41,439 nt of DNA from a virus, in IMG/VR virus record IMGVR_UViG_3300046690_000575, positions 1 to 41,439 of that record. One strand, written 5' to 3'. The notes below the pieces were generated by a model. That model made no database searches and was not told where the DNA came from. It saw only the letters and a program-made list of their open reading frames with translations. How positions within the stretch are numbered: the first letter of the stretch is position 1; every line of letters begins with the position of its first letter. Positions 37,643 to 41,439 of the stretch are shown in pieces. A program made the position numbers and the translations under genes.

Positions 37643-37685
37643 GCCGCGCCCCGGAATCGAACCGGGGCGGTGCTCCAAGCGCGGC
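37643..37685 (-). other. tRNA-like acceptor/T-arm minihelix B
   Basis: On the minus strand GCCGCGC (37685-37679) pairs with GCGCGGC (37649-37643) as a 7-bp acceptor-like stem. The 12-base linker TTGGAGCACCGC leads to CCCGG-TTCGATT-CCGGG, a 5-bp T-stem with a canonical T-loop. The stem begins at the third base of the preceding gene's TAG, and C-TTG follows the stem. The plan is identical to element A in every measured length, while the stems differ in sequence, which suggests conservation of structure. Confidence 0.7.
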
Positions 37686-37954
37686 TAGGCCCACTCAGCG
37701 ACTAGGCGGTACGTCTCCGTCGAGCGGTCGCCGATGCGAGCCCACAGCCACCACCCGCCGTCAGGGACCAGGCCGCCGAAGACCTGCTCGACCCACAGGC
37801 CGAACATGCCGCCGGGGATCGGTCCACGGTCAGGGTCGCGATCTCGGCACCACGTCCGGCGGTAGCGCGGCAGGCCACGCTTTCCCGGTGAGACGACCGC
37901 CCACTCGCTGTAGAGGCGGCTCTTGTGGATGCAGCGGATCTCGAAGCCGAACAC
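37685..37954 (-). CDS. Unknown 89-aa protein
   Basis: GTG at 37954 directly follows the previous gene's TAG. The protein is rich in Trp/Gly/Arg (FGFEIRCIHKSRLYSEWAVVSPGKRGLPRYRRTWCRDRDPDRGPIPGGMFGLWVEQVFGGLVPDGGWWLWARIGDRSTETYRLVAEWA). No domain is recognised. Its stop TAG is the first base pair partner of minihelix B. Function unknown. Confidence 0.6.
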   Translation of the reverse strand: MFGFEIRCIHKSRLYSEWAVVSPGKRGLPRYRRTWCRDRDPDRGPIPGGMFGLWVEQVFGGLVPDGGWWLWARIGDRSTETYRLVAEWA

Positions 37955-38140
37955 CTAGACCGCCGCCCCTTCGAGCAACTCGGCTAGCTCTTCGTCGGCT
38001 TCCCTCGCCATCTGCTCGACCGTGAGCGCGCCAGGGATGCCGTAGCCGACACCCACGGCAAGGATCTCGTCATTGGAGTAGAGATCGCCCATACCCTCGC
38101 TGATGCAGCGCAGCCGTTCGATCCGATCTGCGAATTCCAT
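37955..38140 (-). CDS. Unknown 61-aa protein
   Basis: ATG at 38140 has a very strong ribosome-binding site (AAGGAGG) eight bases upstream. The product (MEFADRIERLRCISEGMGDLYSNDEILAVGVGYGIPGALTVEQMAREADEELAELLEGAAV) is mainly helical and acidic. No domain recognised. Its TAG abuts the GTG of the next gene. Function unknown. Confidence 0.65.
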   Translation of the reverse strand: MEFADRIERLRCISEGMGDLYSNDEILAVGVGYGIPGALTVEQMAREADEELAELLEGAAV

Positions 38141-38151
38141 TGCCTTCCTCC

Positions 38152-38622
38152 TTACGCCGTGTAGGCGGGTCGCTTGGCTTGCGCGCCTTGCCTCTGCGCG
38201 TCCCACTTGGTTGTACGTGGCCCGATGGGCAACTCGCCCACGTAGGCGCGCCAGGCGAACCGGCGTGGGTTGGTCGGGTCCTTGTCTCCCTCGTAAGGGT
38301 CGTTGCGGACCTCGACCCCGGCACCCAGCGCGAGACGTAGCGCGTGGCGAGCCTTGGCCAGTGAGGCGAACTGCTGGAACTCGCCCACGTCTTCGATGTG
38401 GCCCTTGTCGTTGATCATTCGGATCGTCGCCTTGCGGACGCCGTCCGGCCCCTTCTCGGTCGTGAAGAAGAAGCGGTGATTAACGACGTCGTCAGCAACC
38501 CGCGAGTTGAAGAAGCTGATTGCTCCCTCACTGAAGAAGAACTGACCAGCGCGGGCGTTCTTGGCTTCGATCTCCCTGATCGTGTCGATCGGGTAGCCCT
38601 GCGGTTTGATTGGCTTGGTCAT
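38152..38622 (-). CDS. Unknown 156-aa protein
   Basis: ATG at 38622 lies four bases after the preceding gene's TGA. The protein (KPIKPQGYPIDTIREIEAKNARAGQFFFSEGAISFFNSRVADDVVNHRFFFTTEKGPDGVRKATIRMIND... RHALRLALGAGVEV...) has a beta-strand-rich, Phe-rich centre and a basic C-terminus (PIGPRTTKWDAQRQGAQAKRPAYTA). No family is recognised. It ends 11 bases before the next ATG. Function unknown. Confidence 0.65.
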   Translation of the reverse strand: MTKPIKPQGYPIDTIREIEAKNARAGQFFFSEGAISFFNSRVADDVVNHRFFFTTEKGPDGVRKATIRMINDKGHIEDVGEFQQFASLAKARHALRLALGAGVEVRNDPYEGDKDPTNPRRFAWRAYVGELPIGPRTTKWDAQRQGAQAKRPAYTA

Positions 38623-38625
38623 TGG

Positions 38626-38928
38626 TCAGCGCCCCTGAGCGACGCGACTAGCGAAGTCGGTGCGGGATTCGTCTAGCGATAGGTCGTAGTGGCCCCACTC
38701 GAAGCCGACCAGGGAACCAGGAAGGTCGCCGACCTGAATCGAGAAGTGCGCGGTTCCGTAGTGCTTGCCGCTATGCGGTGCCTGCTCACGGTGGAAGCGG
38801 ATCACTCCCTCGTTGCCGTGGGTGAAGTCGATACCCAGGACTTCCCAGCCGTTCTGCTTGCGGGCCTCAGCGCTGACCATCCGAGCGTCTTCCTCGGTCA
38901 CGGTCGGCGCGGTTCGCGTGGTGCTCAT
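38626..38928 (-). CDS. Unknown 100-aa protein, first gene of leftward operon
   Basis: ATG at 38928 follows ACCGAAGGGGGCAGC (leader copy C). The product (TVTEEDARMVSAEARKQNGWEVLGIDFTHGNEGVIRFHREQAPHSGKHYGTAHFSIQVGDLPGSLVGFEWGHYDLSLDESRTDFASRV) has a mixed alpha/beta pattern with several His, no recognised domain. It is the first of nine genes on this strand. Function unknown. Confidence 0.65.
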   Translation of the reverse strand: MSTTRTAPTVTEEDARMVSAEARKQNGWEVLGIDFTHGNEGVIRFHREQAPHSGKHYGTAHFSIQVGDLPGSLVGFEWGHYDLSLDESRTDFASRVAQGR

Positions 38929-38965
38929 GCTGCCCCCTTCGGTCGTACTGCGTTCATGTACCAGC
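38929..38965 (-). promoter_or_regulatory. Repeated leader (copy C)
   Basis: On the minus strand GGTACATGAACGCAGTACG then ACCGAAGGGGGCAGC leads to ATG 38928. It matches copies A and B at the AGTAC and ACCGAAGGG blocks. A small inverted repeat, GTACC-AGCGAC-GGTAC, lies at 38958-38973. Confidence 0.5.
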
Positions 38966-38971
38966 GACGGT

Positions 38972-39001
38972 ACAGCATCGCGTGTACTCGTAGCAGAGCA
39001 A
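38972..39001 (-). promoter_or_regulatory. Possible leftward promoter with GTGTACTC site
   Basis: On the minus strand TTGCTC (39001-38996), an 18-base spacer and TGCTGT (38977-38972) form a weak promoter. The spacer holds CGAGTACACG, one mismatch from the GTGTACAC operator, at the same relative position as in the 24015 promoter. It would drive the nine-gene leftward operon. Confidence 0.3.
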
Positions 39002-39026
39002 GGGCACGATGTGGACACATATACGA

Positions 39027-39149
39027 GTTGGCTCTACTGCTCGGGATGCAGGCTGGATATGGCGCGTTGGCTCTACACGCGCAGCAGCAAACACGCGCGA
39101 GCGTTGGTCGGACATAACGCCGGGAATGTCAACCCCTCATTGGCTCTGC
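39027..39149 (+). repeat. Direct repeats GTTGGCTCTAC
   Basis: GTTGGCTCTAC occurs at 39027-39037 and 39066-39076, with a third, two-mismatch copy (ATTGGCTCTGC) at 39139-39149. ACACGCGC also repeats at 39075 and 39091. They could be iterons for an initiator or binding sites for a regulator. Confidence 0.5.
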
Positions 39150-39314
39150 GAGTGGGCGCGGTCGCTCAGTGTTTGAGGAGGACCCGAAGCCACGCTCGGA
39201 TCATGTGCCAGCAGCGGTACAACCAGGGGGGGAGGGGAGTGCCGAACCCGCGCCGCCACCGCATCTATATATCTCCCTCCTGCTCTACAAGAATTGCCCT
39301 AAAGAGCGGCAAAT

Positions 39315-39347
39315 GTGTACACGTCCGACCCCCAGAGTCGCTAGGGT
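39315..39347 (+). promoter_or_regulatory. Promoter with GTGTACAC operator, late unit
   Basis: GTGTACAC (39315-39322) overlaps the expected -35 region of a promoter whose -10 box is TAGGGT (39342-39347). The 12-mer ATGTGTACACGT is the exact reverse complement of the one at 26855-26866. Transcription would start near 39354 and give a leader of about 135 bases before GTG 39491. Confidence 0.5.
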
Positions 39348-39407
39348 GCCGAGCCGAGGAATCGCCGGACAGCTACGGGGGCGGCACACTCCCCAGGGCA
39401 CGGCGTA

Positions 39408-39453
39408 GGGCCTCGCCATCTGGACCCTGGCGGTCGTGCCGGTGGCGAGGCCC
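39408..39453 (+). other. Leader hairpin upstream of 602-aa gene
   Basis: GGGCCTCGCCA (39408-39418) and TGGCGAGGCCC (39443-39453) form a perfect 11-bp stem with a 24-base loop that can fold further (CTGGC/GCCGG). It lies in the untranslated leader of the late unit. No T-run follows, so it is more likely a structured leader than a terminator. Confidence 0.55.
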
Positions 39454-39490
39454 GCTCTCACCCCCAGAAACCCATGAGCGAGGAGACAGA

Positions 39491-41299
39491 GTGAGCGAGC
39501 GCAACAAGGCGGGCCAGGAAGGTCCGACCCCCGACTTCATCCCCGGTTGGTTCGTCCCCCGAGAGGGCAACCCCGATCCGGCGACGCGCGAGGCCGTCCG
39601 CATCCCAGACCCCGGCGACTACTTCCCGATCACCTTCCTCCGGTCCAACGAGCGAGTGAGCCCATGCCAGCGGCCGCGGCTCGGCTTCACGATCGGCACG
39701 ACCTCCCAACCCGGTCACGACCGCTTCGACTTGTCGGTGCCGCCGGGCTACTGGATCGTCCGCGACGCAGACGGCAAGCTCTACAACTGGCGCGACGAGG
39801 ACTTCAAGGCGAAGTACGTCCGCCTCGAGCGCAAGTGGACGGCGCCGGTCGAGCGCGACGTGCCGAGCGGCGAACCTGCGGCGGCCGAGCGCACTCTCGA
39901 GGAGGCTGCGCGCGTCTTCGATCAGGCTGCCGCCGACGCGGTCGAGGCGAGAGCCCCGCGCACACCCGAGCTTGGCGAGGAAAGCCACGCCGGCCCGGTG
40001 GGGGTGCGTGGACCGACAGCGGTGGTGACGGAGCCGAAGGTCGCGAGGGAGATCGGCAAGTCGGCCCGCGGGGTCGACGCAGAGGCTTGGAAGGGGACGC
40101 CGCCCGCGGAGGGCACTCGGCGCAAGCTGATCCTCGACACGATCGAGCGGACGGCGCTGAGCTACGTCCCCGCCCGCAGCACCGCGATCCACTTCGCCGA
40201 CGCGATCGAGGAAGCGCTGCTCAAAGTCGTCGACCAGGGCGCCACCCCGGAGTCGGGCTCGCCCGCGTCGGTCGCAATGGACGTCCTCGACCGCATGGAG
40301 ATCGACCGGACCCGCGGCGGCAAGATCCTCACGATCGCCGAGCGGGTGACGGAGCTGGCCGACGAACTCGTTGCTTCCCGCCGCGAGTGCGACCGGCTCG
40401 AGATCGGCGCGTCGGTGGAGCGGCTCGACGTCTCGGCCGAAGAATCCAACTCCCGCGGCGGCCGCGAGCTCCACGTCGTGCTACGCAAGGACGACGACGA
40501 CCACTCCAACCTCCTCTTCGTCGAGATCGACAACGAGAAGGGCACGAGCGTCGGCGGCTTCGAGCGGCGCGAGGTCGACGGCCTCGTTCACATCGTGATC
40601 CCGGTCCCGTACCCGGTCGGGCCGGTCGGGGTGAAGTGCAAGAGGGGCGGCACCCACGCTTGGCCGCGCAACCCGCACCGCGACGGGAGGAGCTGCTTGA
40701 AGTGCGGCATCTTCCCCGAGGAGGCGGCCCTCGCCTTCCGCGACGACGCTTGGGTGAGCGAGGTCGCCTATCAGGTGGCCGGCGCCGCGACCCGGCCGCT
40801 GCTCGAAGACCACGGCGACTACGTCTTCCCCGCCGAGCGGGTCAGGGAGGCCGTCGCAGGACTGCTCTCGGACTTCGGCATCCCGCGGGCCTGCGCTGAC
40901 TGCGCGGAAGAGCAGATCGGCCACGGCGCCAAGGAGGCCGGTGATCGCCGGGACGCGACGATCAAGCAGCTCGAGGCCGAGGTCGGGCGGCTCGGCGCTG
41001 AGGTCGAGCGGCTGCTCACCGGACGCGAAGAGGCGCGGGCCGGCGAAGACCACTGGAAGGCCCAGCGCGACGCCGCCTTCCGACTTCTGCAATGGGTGCT
41101 CCCCGATCTCATGGGGCACCCGAGCGACACGCTGGGGGCCGACCTCGCCGACGACGCGCCCGACGAGGCCCGCGAGGACGCGCCCGGCGCCTTCGACAAC
41201 TTCGACCTGAGTGACCAGGCTCGCGCGGCGCTGTCCGCTCGGATCGAGGAGGGCCGGATCGACCCCGACGATCTGATCGAGATCGCGAGGCTCGGCTGA
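39491..41299 (+). CDS. Unknown 602-aa protein, first gene of late unit
   Basis: GTG 39491 follows GAGGAGACAGA. The order seen is: N-terminal domain (1-125) with beta-like segments (DYFPITFL, GFTIGTT, GYWIVRDADGKLYNWRDEDFKAKYVRLERKW); a linker; helical 210-300; beta 325-375 (HVVLRKDDDDHSNLLFVEIDNEKGTSVGGFERREVDGLVHIVIPV); a Cys/His cluster (C383, H389, C402, C405) that could bind zinc; helices; and a short coiled coil (about 488-512). The C-terminus is acidic. I do not know the family. It ends with TGATG coupling to the gene at 41299. Confidence 0.7.
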   Translation: MSERNKAGQEGPTPDFIPGWFVPREGNPDPATREAVRIPDPGDYFPITFLRSNERVSPCQRPRLGFTIGTTSQPGHDRFDLSVPPGYWIVRDADGKLYNWRDEDFKAKYVRLERKWTAPVERDVPSGEPAAAERTLEEAARVFDQAAADAVEARAPRTPELGEESHAGPVGVRGPTAVVTEPKVAREIGKSARGVDAEAWKGTPPAEGTRRKLILDTIERTALSYVPARSTAIHFADAIEEALLKVVDQGATPESGSPASVAMDVLDRMEIDRTRGGKILTIAERVTELADELVASRRECDRLEIGASVERLDVSAEESNSRGGRELHVVLRKDDDDHSNLLFVEIDNEKGTSVGGFERREVDGLVHIVIPVPYPVGPVGVKCKRGGTHAWPRNPHRDGRSCLKCGIFPEEAALAFRDDAWVSEVAYQVAGAATRPLLEDHGDYVFPAERVREAVAGLLSDFGIPRACADCAEEQIGHGAKEAGDRRDATIKQLEAEVGRLGAEVERLLTGREEARAGEDHWKAQRDAAFRLLQWVLPDLMGHPSDTLGADLADDAPDEAREDAPGAFDNFDLSDQARAALSARIEEGRIDPDDLIEIARLG

Positions 41300-41439
41300 T
41301 GGCCGACGACCGCAAGGCCCGCGAAGAGAAGGTGATCGAGGCCGTGCGCGGCTACCTGCCGGACGTGGAGCTCGGGAGCGGCATCGTGATCCAGATCGAG
41401 GCTTGCGCCGAGCCCGAGAAGCACGACGGCGCGCTCTTC
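41299..41439 (+). CDS. Small unknown protein, 5' part (wraps the contig ends)
   Basis: ATG at 41299 overlaps the previous TGA (TGATG). The frame stays open to the last base and continues at base 2, ending at 169, for a 60-aa product (MADDRKAREEKVIEAVRGYL...). The end of the window is only an assembly cut, not a truncation of the gene. Confidence 0.75.
   Translation, partial: MADDRKAREEKVIEAVRGYLPDVELGSGIVIQIEACAEPEKHDGALF
41313..41439. repeat. Right copy of 127-bp terminal direct repeat
   Basis: Identical to 1-127; see that entry. It closes the circle rather than marking a known packaging site. Confidence 0.95.

Larger units (their letters stand above)
38929..39490. other. 562-base control region between divergent units
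   Basis: No gene-like frame is seen; an in-frame extension of the 602-aa gene leftwards has unusual composition and is rejected. The region holds a possible leftward promoter with a GTGTACTC site, direct repeats (GTTGGCTCTAC at 39027 and 39066, ATTGGCTCTGC at 39139; ACACGCGC at 39075 and 39091), an AT-rich patch (CTATATATCT, near 39263), a GTGTACAC site with a TAGGGT box, and a leader hairpin. An origin or regulatory function is possible. Confidence 0.5.

Noticed and set aside
37074-37685. Real tRNA genes
   Set aside because: T-arm and acceptor-like stems are present, but only 12 bases separate them. There is no anticodon arm, D arm or CCA end, so these are not tRNAs.
38765-39490. Upstream extension of the 602-aa gene
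   Set aside because: The frame is open but rich in Arg/Ser/Cys with irregular composition, overlaps a leftward gene on the other strand and contains promoter-like sites. GTG 39491 with GAGGAG is a better start.
39471-39492. Short ATG frame before 39491
   Set aside because: It would encode only MSEETE and stop at the start of the next gene. It overlaps the ribosome-binding site, so at most it is a leader peptide; there is no evidence for that.
1-41439. CRISPR arrays, insertion sequences or rRNA
   Set aside because: No spaced repeat array, transposase, terminal inverted repeat of an IS or rRNA-like sequence was found.

Overview
The window looks like one complete phage genome. Its first 127 bases (1-127) are repeated exactly as its last 127 (41313-41439), and the gene that starts at 41299 continues in frame at base 2 and stops at 169. 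The simplest reading is a circular (or circularly permuted) assembly of 41,312 unique bases opened inside a gene. Composition is strongly GC-rich. About a third of the starts are GTG or TTG, -10 boxes are of the TAGGGT type, and one promoter sits directly on its start codon as in leaderless mRNAs. All of this suggests an actinobacterial host, though the host itself cannot be named. The gene set (terS, terL, a P22-sized portal, scaffold-like protein, major capsid protein, adaptor, a beta-propeller-like tail hub, a collagen-repeat fibre and four basic ejection-type proteins, with no tape measure or tail-tube genes) points to a short-tailed (podovirus-like) member of Caudoviricetes. A catalytic-domain tyrosine recombinase means a temperate life cycle is possible.

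Layout. (1) Rightward late unit: 39491 through the ends of the window to 23783. It holds a 602-aa unknown protein, small unknown genes, terminase, portal, scaffold, capsid, tail, ejection proteins, a lysis cassette (XhlA-like and two-helix membrane proteins around a CHAP-type endolysin) and RusA. It is followed by two strong hairpin terminators. (2) Short rightward unit 24058-25218: a Gly-rich protein, a 65-aa protein resembling Acb2/Tad1 hairpin proteins, and a stretch that may make a small RNA. (3) Leftward operon 26834 to 25169: six small overlapping genes of unknown function. (4) Rightward recombinase unit 26921-28191. (5) Rightward replication unit 28325-35281: winged-helix protein, DnaB-type helicase, zinc-ribbon proteins, PD-(D/E)XK nuclease, Sak4-like ATPase, SSB-like protein and HNH-like protein. 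(6) A 456-base gene-free, highly structured region 35282-35737. (7) Leftward operon 38928 to 35738: nine small genes, one of them a secreted metzincin-type protease. (8) A 562-base control region 38929-39490 between units 7 and 1.

The genes work as a packaging/virion/lysis block and a replication/recombination block, with two leftward accessory operons between them. Control seems to rest on a shared GTGTACAC palindrome at three promoter regions, plus a one-mismatch copy at a fourth, and on TAGGGT-type promoters.

The most unusual feature is a set of tRNA-like acceptor/T-arm minihelices placed at or next to stop codons. Two are on the minus strand and share the same geometry: 7-bp acceptor-like stem, 12-nt linker, 5-bp T-stem with a canonical 7-nt T-loop. 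One continuous version is on the plus strand. They have no D or anticodon arm and are not tRNAs. They could be RNase P-type processing signals or another RNA element.
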